Notes: a model not told the origin generated them from the sequence alone. 64,000 nucleotides of DNA from Camarhynchus parvulus (GCF_901933205.1 NC_044573.1:35064993-35128992); one strand, 5' to 3'. Positions 12,301 through 26,639 are shown, counted from the stretch's first letter. Made by a program: numbers and translations.

Positions 12301-13490
12301 GTTTCTGAAAAGATTGGCCGTTCATCTTTTCCAAACTATTGATAATAGTTTAACCTATGTTTACTAAGCCACTGTCCCACAAACTACTTGTAGGTTAGCA
12401 CATGTACTGTCCGTACAGTCTTAGGGCTATTTGGATGGAAGGAACCCTGGTCTGGCCCATGGGTGTTATACGACTTGATGTGTTTGTGATGTTGGGTTAA
12501 CCTGCAAAGAAACTGGACTAAAATCTTGGAAATGTTTTCATTGCAGCCTTCACCTGGCCTGACATCACAGTCACACGAAATAAACAAGAGCCTCACCCAC
12601 TAAAACATTTCAGGCTTTATGTTTTAATGAAGTTTTGAGTTTATGCACTACTTTTGGTGAAAATCTATTTTGAAAAAATTACACCCTAAGTGCCTTTATG
12701 TTTGTGGGTTTCCCCTTCCCTTGATCATATTTTATTTTGTTCTGTTTTCTTTACTAATTTTGCCAAAACTAACTTACGCAGACTTTGGTTTGCTTTACTC
12801 TCAGGTTTCTACTTCTAACGTTATTTTTAAAAGTTTTAAAATTTGGACTCAAGAATAAATGTCTCAAGTTTTCAGAGCCAGAGTAATTTGCTTTAGTGAG
12901 ATGGTGTATTGCACCTGTATCAGCTTAGTGGCACAAAACATCTGTCAGGAATTTTTCATTAGAGTTTTTTAATTTTATTTTCGTTTAGACAGCAGAATGA
13001 GAGCCTAGCCAAGAACTTAAAAGACCAATTATGCTTTAAATAGTTTTACTAATAATACTGAGAAGAAATGGACTGCTTAAAGGACTTGCTTGCTGTGCAC
13101 TTGGCCAGTGTGAGTGCTCAACCATTATTACCAAAATCCTTCATACTTGTGATCAACAAAAAAATAGAGTGTCAGAAGTTCTATCTGAATCAGGCATGGG
13201 TTCAAACTATGACCTGAAGAAAAATGCGGCACTTTATTAAAGCTGTAGATCTGGCTCATATGCCTGGGAATCATAATTTACTAGCATTTTAAATCACAGA
13301 CATATTTGGTGATATGTACTGATATCCTTATGTGCTCTGAAGAGGAACCTTGTGCAGTATTTTGGGTGCTCAGAGTCAGACATGTCCTGCTCACCATACT
13401 TGGTATTTCTGTTCATGACCTAAGCAAGGTTTCATGTAGGCAAAACTTGTGGTTTCTCCTGTTGCTGCCATTTTAGCAGGGATGAGTCCC
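6351..13490. other. non-genic stretch with one 18-bp tandem duplication
   Basis: No gene recognised. An 18-bp unit (TTAAAACTGCAGAAATGT) is present twice in tandem at 9,781-9,798 and 9,799-9,816 with one mismatch. At about 8,190-8,275 a few words recall the 3' half of a MIR-type SINE, but too weakly to annotate. The minus-strand frame at 7.58-7.93 kb starts with a hydrophobic segment but has no splice support and no recognised family. Confidence 0.45.
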
Positions 13491-13499
13491 TTTAATACA

Positions 13500-13625
13500 T
13501 AAATTAAGTGAAATCAGTTTAATTACATTTTATTTGCCCAGTCTGACTGAGCCCTTTGCCTAATTAAATGATTTGACATGTAGGCAGGGCTGTCCATTCT
13601 GAACCTCTTATTTCTCCCCACATGC
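13500..13625. promoter_or_regulatory. candidate conserved non-coding element
   Basis: On the minus strand this block reads as a dense series of homeodomain-like sites (ATTTAATTAGGC, TGTAATTAAAC) separated by unique, non-repetitive sequence. A short open minus frame crosses it but lacks splice signals. The proposal rests on composition and motif density only. Confidence 0.22.
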
Positions 13626-14811
13626 TGCTCTGCCAAATCTTTTACTTGTATTGGGAAGGCAAAACCAGACAACAGACTGCAATGGTGAGAAAAACTAATG
13701 AACAGGGTCTGCATTTGACAGCTTAAATGAGCTGATGGCAGTGAACACCTAAATTACCTTCTGAGGCCAGTTAAAGGCATGTCTGAAGCTGGGGCATTTA
13801 CAGGTAAGATGCAGATCTATAAAATTGCTCACAGCCAGTCAGACTCAGGCTTCTGGCACAGCAGTGAAGCAATTCATTCATCCTGACCGTGAGCAAAGCA
13901 AGCACATGTGTCTCCCTGATGGAGTAACATAGCTATAGGCACAGCTTGCGGCTAAAGCTGCAAATACCTTGGTCTCTGATGGGGTGCTATCTCACTCCTA
14001 TCTTTAAGCTACCCCATGGGAAGGTCATGAATGTTGTGTGTGTCAGCCCTGGTTAGTCTCCTTTCTCCAGACCTCCAAGGTGCAATTTTCTGGCACAAAG
14101 ACCCAAAAGAGACCAGGGAAATGGATATGCTTTAGCCTACCCTTCTGCCATCCTTATGTTGGGTAGTACTTTCCAAAGAGCTGCTTGAGGAGTATCTAAG
14201 TAATTATGCCATGATTGGTAGGCATTGAATGATCAGCTGAAGCCAGCTGGGAGGAAAAGTGAGAGAAGCAGGTGATGACCAGAGCTGAATGAAAAATCAC
14301 TCATGCCAGACCCATGCCTGTTCCCAGGCAGCTTAGCATCCATTTGTGCTGGACACAACCCTGTATTCATTCAGGAGGGGTAAGAGGACTGAGGCACACA
14401 GTAGGAGCCAGCCATATCTCCACAGCCGCCGTGCCAGCATGTAAACCCTCTCCAAACAGCCTGCTGAGTCTCCACCTGTACTTCTTTTCTCTCATTCCAG
14501 AACCCATGATTTGCCTCACCCATTGGCCTCCTGGTTCAGCCATCTGTAGTGTCTGCTGGAGGAAGGCTCAGAGTGCTCCTTCAGCTGCTTAGCCCCTTCT
14601 GATGTCAGCTGTCCAGTCACCTGTACCTCCAGAGCACTGTTCAGCAGTGCCTCCTTGCTTTTTGGGTATCTTCAGAAGTGAGGCAGACAGAGGTGCTCTG
14701 CAAAATGTTCCCCTTCTTGTCTTTAACTGTGAATTGACAATAATTTATCTTCAGCCTGCCATTGTTGTGGTGGGTTTTATTTAATTTTACACCATCACAA
14801 AGTAGTTGACA

Positions 14812-15066
14812 CTGGGAGGGAACTCTCATGATCTTCAAGGCCAAGCCCCCCCCCCATCCTTTGCTCAAAGCAGGGTCAGCTAAAGTAGGTTGCTCAGTCA
14901 CTTTCTGAATACCACCACAGATGTAGACTCCACAACCACTCTGAAAAACTTGTGCCAATGTATGATCACCCCTACAGCAATTTTTTTTCTTATGTTTAAA
15001 TGGAATTTCTTATATTTTAGTGTCTGGCCATTGCTTCTTCTCTTTCCAGTGGGTACCACCACAGTG
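14812..15066 (-). mobile_element. CR1 LINE 3'-end remnant
   Basis: Read on the plus strand, the block contains the hallmark words of the antisense CR1 3' region in order: GGGAGGGAACTCTCATGATC, then GCTCAAAGCAGGGTCAGC, GTTGCTCAGTCA, GACTCCACAACCACTCTG, TTTCTTATGTTTAAATGG and GTGTCTGGCCATTGC. The element therefore lies on the minus strand, with its 3' end at the low coordinate. It is strongly diverged and 5'-truncated, as most avian CR1 copies are. No reverse-transcriptase frame is retained. A run of ten C (14,846-14,855) has grown inside it. It cannot encode a product. Confidence 0.88.
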
Positions 15067-15204
15067 CCTGCTTGTGGCCCAAGTACCTTAGGATCCCCAT
15101 TTCCTTTTTTAGAATTCCTAAATTTCTTGCCAGATTTCTTCAGCATGTCAAAGTCTCCCAGAATGACACCAAAACCATCTGGTGCATTAACCACTCCTCT
15201 TTGT

Positions 15205-15275
15205 ATTGTACAAACTTGCTGATGGTGCAGTCTGCTTTGTTATCTACATCATTAATGAAGAATAGTCATGTGTTT
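15205..15275 (-). mobile_element. possible further CR1 segment
   Basis: The words ACAAACTTGCTGATGGTGCA and CATCATTAATGAAGA resemble antisense CR1 sequence that normally lies further from the 3' end of the element. The distance from the clear CR1 block and the poorly matching DNA between them suggest either one older copy with internal divergence or two fragments. Confidence 0.45.
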
Positions 15276-15700
15276 CAAATGCTGATAGTTTTTATCCACT
15301 GGAAGCTCATTTCCTCCTTTGAGATTTCTATTTGTGAATATCTCACTTGCAGAAAGTATATCCAAATGGTTCTTCATTATTCACCTGTGTGTTTAAGGTG
15401 GAACATAAACCCATGGAATTAAGTGAATCATATACCAATCCAATTTGTAACAGAATATTTCCAAGAAAGTAGTCTTGTTTTCAGAATTAACCTAATATGG
15501 AAAAACATCCAGAGGAACACTTGGACTTATTTTTGACTGAAGTTTCTCCGCAGAAACAGTCTGTTTTCTAAAGAGGTTTTTGTGGCTAAAGCACAGAACA
15601 AACATATGAAAAAAGAACAGAGAATACATTAAAGGATACTCCCTAGCCCTGAAGTAAAACAGAAATGCTGGAAATAGGATGCTCCTGCACAAAGAAATGC

Positions 15701-15760
15701 ATATGTGTGTATATATATATATATATTTAAAAAAATATATCTATATATAAAGTATGTATA
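15701..15760. repeat. TA dinucleotide microsatellite, compound
   Basis: A short GTGTGT is followed by eight AT units (15,711-15,726) and an irregular TATATA/AAAAAATATAT tail. It is an ordinary low-complexity AT repeat. Confidence 0.85.
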
Positions 15761-16370
15761 AACAATAAAAAAAGATTATATTTTCACTTTCCACTTTCCA
15801 GTATGAACACAGCCTAGCTCTGGTGACTGCTGAGTATTGAACAAGTTTTCATGCTAAATACCTTCATTCTGTTGATGTAAATTTGTGCTAAAGACAAGGG
15901 ACAGATCTGAGGTGAGGTAGTTAGAGTTTCATATGCGGACGCAGATACTCTTCTAAAACTTTCAGTGTAAGAGGTGGAACAGCAGGTAGAGTTTGCATCA
16001 AGAGCTCCCATCCTATTTCCTAGGAGGAAACAAGGCCCAAAATGTCTCTGAGAATGTTGGTTTTCGTTTCTGTCCGGCCACAAGTGCCTCTTCTTTGTCC
16101 TGTGTTTTGTCATACTCATTACCGTTCTCAATCCTGAGTGGGAATTGGGCAAAACATAACTCTTGTTTGTTCCTTTTTCATGTTCCCAGGCTATGTCCTG
16201 TTTGATTAGTGGTGTTTCCTTTTTCCTGTCCTTTGTTTATTACTATAACACATTTCCTGTTTATTGGTTTATAGTAACCAGACAAAAATAATGTTGTTTA
16301 GAGCTCTGTCTTGGAAGTGCTGGAGGTTCAATGACACATACAATTTGAGTCTTACATGCATTCCCAATAT
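15761..16370. other. non-genic stretch, nothing recognised
   Basis: No coding, RNA or transposon signature was seen. Short open frames on both strands lack known domains. Confidence 0.4.
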
Positions 16371-16500
16371 CTCAGCTTCCTCCTCTTCTCCATTTCTCCC
16401 CACACTTCCCAGTTCTGCTCCCTTTGTCATCACACACCCCATCTTTGCTTTTCACTCACCCCATAACCCTTCACTCACCCCATCTTCTTATTTCTGGCAG
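16371..16500 (+). repeat. pyrimidine-rich tract ending in an acceptor-like CAG
   Basis: About 130 bp are dominated by C and T on the plus strand, including two copies of CACTCACCCCAT. The tract ends in TTCTTATTTCTGGCAG, which looks like a splice acceptor. The sequence that follows soon meets stop codons and no downstream donor or coding frame stands out, so I record the tract and not an exon. Confidence 0.5.
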
Positions 16501-19500
16501 GGCAAACCTAAGTAGTTGGCAAGAAGGAGGGAAAGAACCACAAAAATGAGCCATGGTGCAGCCAGTGTAAACATAAGCTCACAGTGGCACTGGTAAGAGA
16601 AGCGAGGTTGGACACTGTGTTCCAGTGGCAGAACATGTGCAGGGAAAGCCAAACAACTTGTTGAAACTGAGACCATTTCTGGGCATCCACCAAAAGTTGG
16701 ATTAAAAATTCTAGTTCTAAGTAAACCAGAAGTATTGACTTTGCTTCCTTCTGGTTTGAGGTCATTTAAAGTTTGCAGTTTCAATATCTTCTCATCATAT
16801 TGAAGACTTGCTTTTCAATTACTATTTTCTTCTTTAGCAAAAGCTCACATTCACAGGTATCAGCCTAACAGCATCTGGAGCTTTAAAATAGCAGGACACT
16901 ACAGATGTTGCCCCAAATACTAGAGGACCCAACAAGCAGAATGCCCAGCCTGCCTTTAGCACAGTGGAATGCCACTATTGATTCTGTGCCTGAAATTGCC
17001 ATAAAATTGCTAGAAGTTTGGAAGCAAGTCCAAATATCCAAGTCCAATATAAGCAAGATATTTCTTCAAATATCAGGTTCTTCACTTGCACAGTCCCAGA
17101 GGGCTACCTTCACTATACCCTGCTGCTCCTCTTTCACTCTAGGCTTCCACCTGACAGCAGAGTCCTGCCTGGTCTGGAGATTGTAATGAAGAATTTTGGA
17201 GGTTAGAATTGGACAATAGTATAATGTCTAGCAATAAACCTGACATTTCATTGCAAGAAATGAGACCTCATAACCTGAAGGCTTAGTTTGTAAAGTGATG
17301 TCAGAAGAATGATTTTAATTTTTTAATGGCTGGAAAAATAGCTTTCCTTCTTGCTAACCATTTACAGTCTGTATAAACAAACCTATTAGCAGTCTAGAGC
17401 ATATAGAAAAAATTATGTCTGTCCAAAAGGTGAAGAAGATGCCCTAAAGACAGAATTTAGATCAGATGAGACAAGGAAGAATCGTACCAAGGAACCCTTC
17501 TGTGAGAGATTTTGTTATTCAAACATTCAAGGAAACACTTCAAAGGGCTTGGGGAAGCTAACTGCTTGGAACCAAAGCATGCTGCAGGTCTTTTTGGGGT
17601 GTAAGTCACACCAGAGTGCCAAAAAATATTTTTTAATTATTAACCCGACTCCAGCATATGGAGTTTTACAGTGACAAAAACCAGCTGCAGCATGAAATGT
17701 CATGTAATGATTCCTCCAACTAAGGTAACTGAAGGTGCTCTTGACACCATTGTCAAGCTTTTGTACTTGCAAGTCGCCTAAATTAGCGATTTCAGTTAAC
17801 TTTTCTAAGGAAGTTTTCTGTCCATGTGCTTATTCACTAAGATAATGATGCTAACTATTTAGATGCCTAATTACAAATAAAGTGTCTAACCTGAGGTGTA
17901 AAATGTTGTACTAAGTTCCTTGGCAGAGCTTACAGTCAAGTGCTGAAAGAAGGGTTACTGCAACCCAGAGCAATGCATTCCTATCACTTGGCTGGATATT
18001 TGAGAATGCAATAAAAAAATAAAATCGTAGGGTTATAAATTCTTGCCTTGAATGTTTTCATTTTCATAAGCATTTTTGTCTTGAGTGTTTTCACAGGCAT
18101 TGATTTCCCTCAGGTAAAAATATATGCATCAGAGTCACATTTACATTTTTGTTGAAGTGTTGCCACCCTCTGTTTTCCAATAAGTTTTTATGCCTTTGTT
18201 TAATGATACGTAATTTGTAGCAAGTTTTATGCTTCAAAGGAGACACATAAAATTCTGTTTATTATCCCATTCTTTATTTATCACTGAGCTCAGTTTGTCC
18301 CACCATGGCACTGAATAGCCATTTGCTAACAGCTTAGAAGATAATCACCAGTTTAATCTCCAAGACTTAAAATAGTTCAGGGTGGTGCTTGTTAGTTTTT
18401 GCATACACATGCATACCCCTCCCCTGCCCCCCAACAAGCCACAGTTAACCACAGACAAATCTCTACATATCTAAACACTATTTGTCCTTGCACAACAGTG
18501 GGAATATGTCCTGAGTCACCCCAGCATGCTCTTTTTCTTTTTTTCTGGAACCATACAATTAGCATCTGTTTTTAGTACTTAGCATTTGGACTGAAGGGGA
18601 CACAGAGAAGTCCCTGTTGTTAGCTGCTGCTATGCACTAATTGGTAGTAGTGTGTAAAATTGCAGAAAGAACTGCAGGGCTCACTCTTCTAAATACATCC
18701 CCACATTTTAAACCTATTAGCCCCTTTTTCCCTGGGCAGAAATAAAGCCTTTTGGAGACAGAGAAGGGGGCCAAGCAGTGCTCTGTCTATAAGCCGTGGA
18801 TGACGGGAGAACAGAGAAGGTGTAGGAAGACACAGTATTTGTATGTTTTATCCCCTCACTGTTAGAGACTCTAAGCTCAGGGCTTGAGTCCACCGGGAGA
18901 GAAAGGAACTTATCACCTCCACCCCTACACAGAGGGAACACACTTCACAGAAATATTTAGGTTTATTTCTTAGAAGTTTCCTCTCCATTCTCACTTGTAA
19001 TGCACCTGAGCATCACTGCAGGCAGGGTGCCACAAGCACTCTGAGCTGATAATATTTTTGCTACAGTTTACAGGGCTGCACAAAAGACATGAATGAGGAT
19101 GAGGAAAAAAATATCATAGGAAGTGGACATATATCAACCCATTTTAAGGTCAATAATTTGATGTTATCTGCAAGGGACTCAAAAGCAAGATGTAGCTCTG
19201 ACATTGCATCTAATTATCACCTAAAACTCAAGTCTGTTTATGTTAGTTATGAATTGCAAAATTCAGATTAAAGAACTCCTACCACCATTTGCTGGTTTCC
19301 AGTTAGGTTCTTTGAACAAGTATAGCTCAGGTGGCTGAGGCATTTGTGCACCTCATTTCTTCATCAAATCAAGCGCGTTATGTAAATGTTTTAGTATGGG
19401 GACACAGTCATAAACATTCTGCAATCCAATGAGCCCCAGCTCAATGAGAGTTTCTTCCAGAGAGAGGTGGGCAGTGAGTCTTGCCCAGAAGTTATGTGTG

Positions 19501-22500
19501 CATAGAGTGTGGCTGTGGAAGGGAAGAAACAGCAGCAGAGTGGGGAGCATGGAGCCAGACACTGTGCTTTGACATGGTTCCTTGGTGCTGCAAGCAGTCA
19601 CTGAGACATTAGCCTTTCTGCCTTGGAACTGACAGGTCCTGGAGAACAAGATGGATGTATGAATTGGTGAAGACCTAGCAGAAATTGGAAGGCCAGTTTG
19701 CATACTCAAAACAGGACATAATCTTATGATTCTGCAATGTGTGCTAAGTAACAGGAAGGATTAGTCTTAACAGTACCACATCTTTCCCTTCTTGACATCC
19801 AAGGAAATACTTTTCAACTATGCAACCACTACGATCTTAACTATGAACCAGTGGCAGATGAGTTTACATTTTTTCTACTTCTAGTCAGATATAGGAGGAA
19901 GTGTTTGTGTATTTGACTACGTATCCTTTTTGAGAGGATGTGCTATTTGCTGTCAAACTACATTAGCAGTTAGATAAGATGGCATCGCATGATTCTCCAA
20001 ACATTTGACCATGGAAATTGTGAAATATTAATTCTTAAGCCTATGACTTTGGACCAGTTGGGCTTGTCTCAAACATATGTGCAAATTCACATGGACTAGT
20101 CTCCTGCATATCTTGTGACAGGAGAGACATAATCACAGACTCTGAACTTCTCATCCCTATTGCTGTGTGAAAATAGGAGAAATCAAGGTCATTTTCCATT
20201 CCTTCAGTGGACTCCCTCCATTCTTGTTGCTATGACTTTCATTGAAAAGTTGTTATGTGACTATACCGTGTCAACAAGATGTTGTTTATGACACACGATT
20301 AAACTGCAGGGGTAACTTGTTCCAGTTTGCTGCTGAATTCCAAAGTGGAATCAGAAACTGTATGCTGGAGACTAGTCAGACCCCAATCTGGAATATTTTG
20401 TGTGCTCAGGATTTTACACTTACCATGTGATTTGCTGCTAGGCTTTGGGATTTGACTGTTCTGGATTTGATACCAGCCTCAGGGTCTGATACTGCACTCT
20501 GTTATGGGGTCCAATCACGTGGGCATTAGTAGGACTCTGCAGTTTATCCAATGCATTCAAAGAAATTTTTTCCAACCAGTAGTGCAAAATGGAAATGGAG
20601 CTTAACAGGAGTGTTTCAGCAACCTTAGAGTCCATAATGTGGTGACTCTTATGTTGCAGATGGAACCTGGCACAGCAGGTAGATATTCATATCAAGCAGT
20701 GACTGAAATCTCAATAGCAATTACCTGCAATTTCAGTATGATTGGAACTAATTTCATACATGATTTCAAAGGATTCAAGATTGGTTATAAAAAAAAATGT
20801 ATCCTCTATTTACTGCAAATGTGACCTAACTACAGAACTGTTTATATTAAGGTAATTTTGTTATCCCATTCATCTGAAGAATCCTTAGCATAGCAAAGCT
20901 ACAAGCAACTATCTATTATTTGGGCGGTTCAGAAGATCATTGTTACCAAGAAAAAGCTTAGTGTTGACCCTGCTAATTAATAGCCATCTTTCTAAAGATC
21001 AAAGAATGGAACCTGATCAGGAACAGCTGCTGTTATGTATGGTTATTTACATTTTCCTGTCTGATGTCCTAACATGCTTTTAATGATTTATCTTCCTTTT
21101 GCAGAGGGTAATTTCATTGCTTTATGAAACAAAATCAGTGTCTGTTCCTGGCAGATGACTGCATACCTAAGATTGTGCAGCCATTGATGTGTACGAGGAA
21201 TTTTCCCCAGTGTGAATAGGAATTTCACACAAAGTGTATGACCACAGTCCAGGAAAGGAAGAATCTTGCTGCCCTAAGAGATCTGTTCCTGGGAGTGATG
21301 GGACACCAGTGGTACTCCAGTACTCCACTGGGCAAAAGGGCTAAAGGACTCAGGCATAAAGGCTGGAGAGTGCTCATAAGAGGTTTCCATGTTTCCACTC
21401 CTGCAAGGGTTATGTTGGAAACATTTGTGTTACACGTCCTTACTCTCCCCATTTGAGTATCTGCAGCAATATCTGATATTCCAGGTGCTTCAGTACAGTA
21501 GGTGCTGTTGGTAAGTCAGACTGGATAGATGACAGACCCAAGCAGTAAGGACCTCTTATCACTCTGTTTATGCCAGTAATCCAAGTTCAGACACCCAACT
21601 CCATTAAGGAAAAGTAAACAGTACTTAAATGGAAACTGGACAAAGAATCTGTGTTGGTGACATCTAAGCTCAGTTTCCATTTAGAGAAACTCAAAATAAT
21701 GTCCACAAACTTAGTTTTAAAAAATACAGTAGTTGATATAACTCAGTGAGAAGGCAGAAAGATGACAGAAATTATGGCAAGGGAGTAGGTGGGAGAGAAC
21801 AGATGGGGAGAGGAAAACTCTCTTACTCTAAGCTAGGTTTTGTGTGCATGCATATCCTGCACATAGGCCACCCACCTATGACACATGGATTTTGGAAGGG
21901 TGTTATTCTACCCCTTATACATAGAACTGGCTTTCCCTGTAACTAGGAAAACATTTATTTTAAAAATTGAATCAACCCTGAGTAAAACATGGGTTTCAGT
22001 TACAGGAAAAATAGGTTCATGAACTCCAGCTAGATTTGTGAACCCTACCATCTTAAAAAAAATAAAATCGCATGTCTGCTGAACTCTTAGGCTTCAGGAA
22101 ACTTACTTCTCTCTGGATCACCATCCAAGTACCCAATAAGTGTTTCAAACTGCACATGAGGAAAAATAGCTACTAAATATTAACCAATACAAAAGAAATA
22201 AAGTTTTAATAAAGAAAAATGGTTACTGTGAACGACCCAGGTAATAGAGTTACAGCATTCTTCTACACTAAGCCAGAGATAGTTCTAAGCATGGCATCCA
22301 AAAATGTATGATATTCTAGAGAACTATTAATACTAAGTTGGGACATGTTCAAGTCTTACAAAGAGGAATTAAGAAAGCTCTTCAATTTTTTTTGTTCCTT
22401 TGAAATCTCATTGTCAAGATTTGTAGCCCCAATGTAGTTACCTCTCCCTCACTTCCCCTAAATAAGAGGTTATGCCAACCAATGCAACTTGTTGGCTGCT

Positions 22501-23330
22501 GCTGAAGCTCTGCAGCAGCTGGAGCATGGTGTAAACTCACGGGATGCTTGGGGAAGACTTCAGCATCTTCAAGATGCAATTGGTGGTCCTGCCCTGGCAG
22601 GGCAAACAATAGTAACAAAATAATCTCCAGATAAGCAAGTAGGCAAGATGTCTTCCTCGTGGATATCTGACCTTCACAGTGTTCCTTTCCATACTGCTGC
22701 TTGCAGGTGCAGTTCATGTTTTCCCTATTGAGTGAGACTATTTCTGTGACATACTCTGGCTTCTATATGCCTGCATGGCACTTCTCAGACTGGGGTAGTC
22801 ACTGATTCATAAGGGTTTAGTTCACAGATGTATTTTATTTTACCTCTGCTGAAGGTTTTGCAGCTTTCTGAAGACCCAATGTCTACATTCCCAACTGCTA
22901 TTAAACGTGGTATGTGTTAAGTTTCAATATAAACCAAAAATAAGCATAACTTTAATCTCCTATGGCTTTTAAATGATTGCAGCCTCACAAATTCAAAGCC
23001 TTGAGTGACTTGAACTCTTGCTTCAAGTCTATATAAAGATAGAGCTAATAATTCTGATTTTTATTCAATTAATTTGGATTGCACCTGAGATTAAGACAGA
23101 AGAAGAAGAAGTCTTGCCCACTACATATGGAACTTTCATTTAGGGGTTTTTTAGCTTTCCCCCAAATCCTGAGATATGACTTTCAACAAATTCACTTCTT
23201 CCACTTCTTACCTGCCCAGACACAGGGCACACAGAGCTTGACAATACATTGGTTTGACTTGGCCACGAGCAAGCAATTGTTCAGCTGGTCATATCTGAGA
23301 ATGTCCAGCCCTTTCAGTATAATTTGTGCC
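16501..23330. other. non-genic stretch, nothing recognised
   Basis: Unique AT-rich sequence. The minus-strand frame at 19.35-19.71 kb (118 codons) and the one at 22.38-22.72 kb (111 codons) are the longest, but neither has a domain, convincing splice sites or a nearby companion exon. Confidence 0.4.
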
Positions 23331-23342
23331 TGTGAATTCAAA

Positions 23343-23366
23343 CTGCAGCTGCAAATTCAGCAGCTG
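23343..23366. promoter_or_regulatory. paired CAGCTG E-boxes
   Basis: Two CAGCTG hexamers lie about 15 bp apart, in TGCAGCTGCAAATTCAGCAG and the CAGCTGTG that follows. This spacing of E-boxes is seen in enhancers bound by MyoD- or Ascl1-type bHLH factors, but the motif is short and common, so the call is weak. Confidence 0.2.
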
Positions 23367-23369
23367 TGA

Positions 23370-26300
23370 CTTCCCTGCATAGTGAGAGCCATCTCCTGTG
23401 TATATAGAGGGACCTCAGGAGGTCTGCCACGTTCAAGAACAGGGCTGTTCTGTTTGTTGTGGATGTTTACGTGACTAGATATACTCTGCTGAAATGTGCT
23501 TGAAAAATATCCGTGGCATGTGCTTCATCCCAACCACTCATTCCCTTTCCTTGACCTGCCCTTTGTGGAGAGCATGGAATGTTAAACATTTCTTGTTGGT
23601 CTGCCCAGCCTCTGCTTTATTTACACTTACTCTCCCATTCCCTTATGCTGGGGCACCTTTTAAGATATTTTCTTTCCTGCTCAATGTAATGGAGTGCTAG
23701 TAGGGCCAGATTCTTCAGCAGTAAGGAAGTGGATCTTGGCCATTAAGGCTGGAGCCTGCAACCACTGAAGCTGCATGCAGAGCCAGAAGTAAGAAATAGT
23801 AAAGAAAATTAAGGACTAAATAATGCTTTGTGGCTTGCTGACCAACACATCCCTTTTTCTGCTGTTCTGAGAAGTATTTTTAAAACGATAGGTAAAAATC
23901 ACTTCTGCTGAAACATTTCTTCTCAATGTAAACAAATTTTGGGCTTCTGAAACACACTACTTCAGTAGTCACAGAGCCATCTCTGCTGCATTTAGCAGAG
24001 ATTACACAGCAAAGAACAATCCTTACAGCATAACAGCCAAGAGCCTACACTTTCAGTCGAACTAGTTACAGATTTTATTTTTAATTATTGTAGCTAATCT
24101 AAACTACCTAGAAACTTACTTAGAAGTCAGCCAGGCTTATTTCAGTTTCAGCAAGACCATGAGAAGCTACCTTAAAATAAAGTTAAGCAAAATAAAACTC
24201 TGGGCTACTTTTTCTTATCAAATTTCTCTGTAGATAATCTTGTTGATATGTGAGACAGGTAAAGAATCAGGTGGAAGCTTTTGGACAGGAAACAGGACAA
24301 TGTCCATTGCTGAGACATTCCCAGTTAAATAAGAATTTGAGTCTTTCCACTGACTTCAGCTATTGCCTCTGAATTCAGTTACTTTCAAAGCTGTGTCACC
24401 TTATGTCACCTCTTTGAGAGGTGACACTGATATTTGTCATTCATATTTGTAATGCCAGAGCTGCCATATATTTTGTTTACCTCCAGTTTCAAATGCTGTG
24501 TATTTTAAAAGCAGATACCATCTTTCCTTCTTCTGAGTTATCCTTCATATTAAGAGCAAAGGAAAGAGGACAGCTGTTTTCAGTAATGAGGTTCCAATAG
24601 AACAGCAATTTTATAGAGAAATCCATAGGAAAGTGTGGAGAAGCTTACAAAACTTTTTAAAAGCACTTTCCCCAATGGAAGTCATGTTAGATGTAAACTC
24701 CAGTAAGCCCACCATGATGGTCTCTCATATAGAATGTACAAGATGAAAAATGTTGGTACTATATGGATTGTAGTCACATCTGAATTGCACTTGAAAATTC
24801 ATACTCAAGCATAGAACATTGTTAACAGACTGCTGGTAGTGGATAAGGTTGTTATCCTTATTTATTTTTAATAGAGACAACTTGCAGATCAAAGCCCTCC
24901 TGTTGCAAGTCAATAACCAACTGACATCAGAGCAGGGGTAGAAATGGCCCTCATTTTGTCTCTGTGGCATTGAAATTAAGTACTTTATATGTTTAAAAGT
25001 CCCCAGCCTAGCCCCTTCTCAGTATTAAATGTTCTGCATGCCACTGACTTTACAGTAGATCAAAAATTACTTTTTCTAAGATCCTAACCCTGATTTTGAA
25101 AAGTGTATAGTAAGTTCAAATGCCTCTGAATGACCTGATTTACAGAACATGTTGAAAATACTAACCTTCAACCTTCCAGCCAAAACCAGGAGACAAATTC
25201 AGCACTTCTGCAAATGTAGTGTTTGGCTGTGGAATTCAAGATCCTGCTCAAGACTTAAAACTTGCAATTGTGTTTGCTAGCTTGGTAAAATGGATCAAAA
25301 AGAGGCACACGTGCCAGTGTCACAGTAGCTTAGTATGTTCAGGTCTGAAATACTGCCTCTCTGCCTCGAGTGGTCTTGAGGTTTAGATCCAGCTGGCAAC
25401 AGCCTGCTGAGCCCTGACCTGAGCCTGAACACAGCAAAGCTGTGGCTAAAATCCTAACCAAGCCTTGGTGTGTTTCTTGGTGATAACAGGGACATTTGCC
25501 TTCAGTGAGAGATACAAAGCAGATACATAGATTCCTCATCCTTTCATCTACAAAGCAGGATAAGAAGGATCTTGGCAATGGCAAAGGGCTGCACAGTTAA
25601 TTCATTCATGTGTGCCAGAGGAAAGTCTGAAGGGAAGGAAAAAAATGTAGGAAAGATGTGGCCAAAAAATATGTGGCATCATATTCTTTATTACTGCTGA
25701 ACAGGCAATTAACTACATTTCTTACTAATAAAGCTATCAGTCATGATCTCAGCAATCTGTTGAAAATATTCTTTGGGGACATCTGAAAATAACTTTGATT
25801 CCAAGTGTTTATCAGGAGAGATGGTAGGAATTCCATGCAAAGCCTATGTTCAAAGCACTCAGATTCCTTGTGGTTTCTCATCTTCCTGGAGGTAAGCGCA
25901 TAAAAGAAAAAATGTGTGCCAACTTCTGTGTTGCTGCACAAGCATACTGTAAGATGATCAGAGATGTTTGCTCTCTAAATGCCATGAAGTTTATTTAAGG
26001 TGAGGCTCTGCCCTGCATGGGGGTACATGAGGCAATGGTGGGGTTGCAGGGCCCAGCACCCATTGCATGAGTAAAGCACAAGAGCAGCCCCAGCACCTTT
26101 TCCTTCCCAGCACTAACACAGGAGAGGGGAAATAACCAAGTCAGTTATGGAAACAACCTAGGATGTGGGAACTGGGGGCTTAAGCCCGCACTGTGCTTCC
26201 ATAGTGACCTGGAATCATTCAGCCATTTTGTATATTGATTCCAAACTGACCCCAAGTGCACAGCGTTTACTGTGGGAACTGGGAGAATTGTGAATGCTGT

Positions 26301-26600
26301 GCACTCATCAAGGCTAGTGCTGGAAGTCAAGGTAATTCCATCTCCACACTCAAAAGAGTGTGCAAACGAGTGAGGAGTGCAAAGGCAGCCCCAATGAGGG
26401 GAGCAGGAGAACGGAGTTGAATGGCAACACAGAAAGCAATGCTGAGTGGAAAAAAGCAAAATCACTCAGTGTCCACCTCAGGCATGAGGAGGTGTTCCTC
26501 ATGGCAGGGTGACTCCACTCACTGTCCTCAGACAAGGACTGGAGCCTTTAATGGGGCAGGTTTATGCAGCAAGACAATGTCTTTTGAACAAACAGCCAAG
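23370..26600. other. non-genic stretch with one short hairpin
   Basis: The only structure noted is a 9-bp perfect stem (GTCACCTCT, loop TTG, AGAGGTGAC) at 24,405-24,425. It is too short for a microRNA precursor. No genes or transposons recognised. Confidence 0.4.
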
Positions 26601-26639
26601 AGGGAAAGAGTAACTTCAAGACAGATATGGTAATGATAC

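Noticed and set aside
24405..24425. Nine-bp stem-loop as a microRNA precursor
   Set aside because: The stem is far too short and its extension does not pair.
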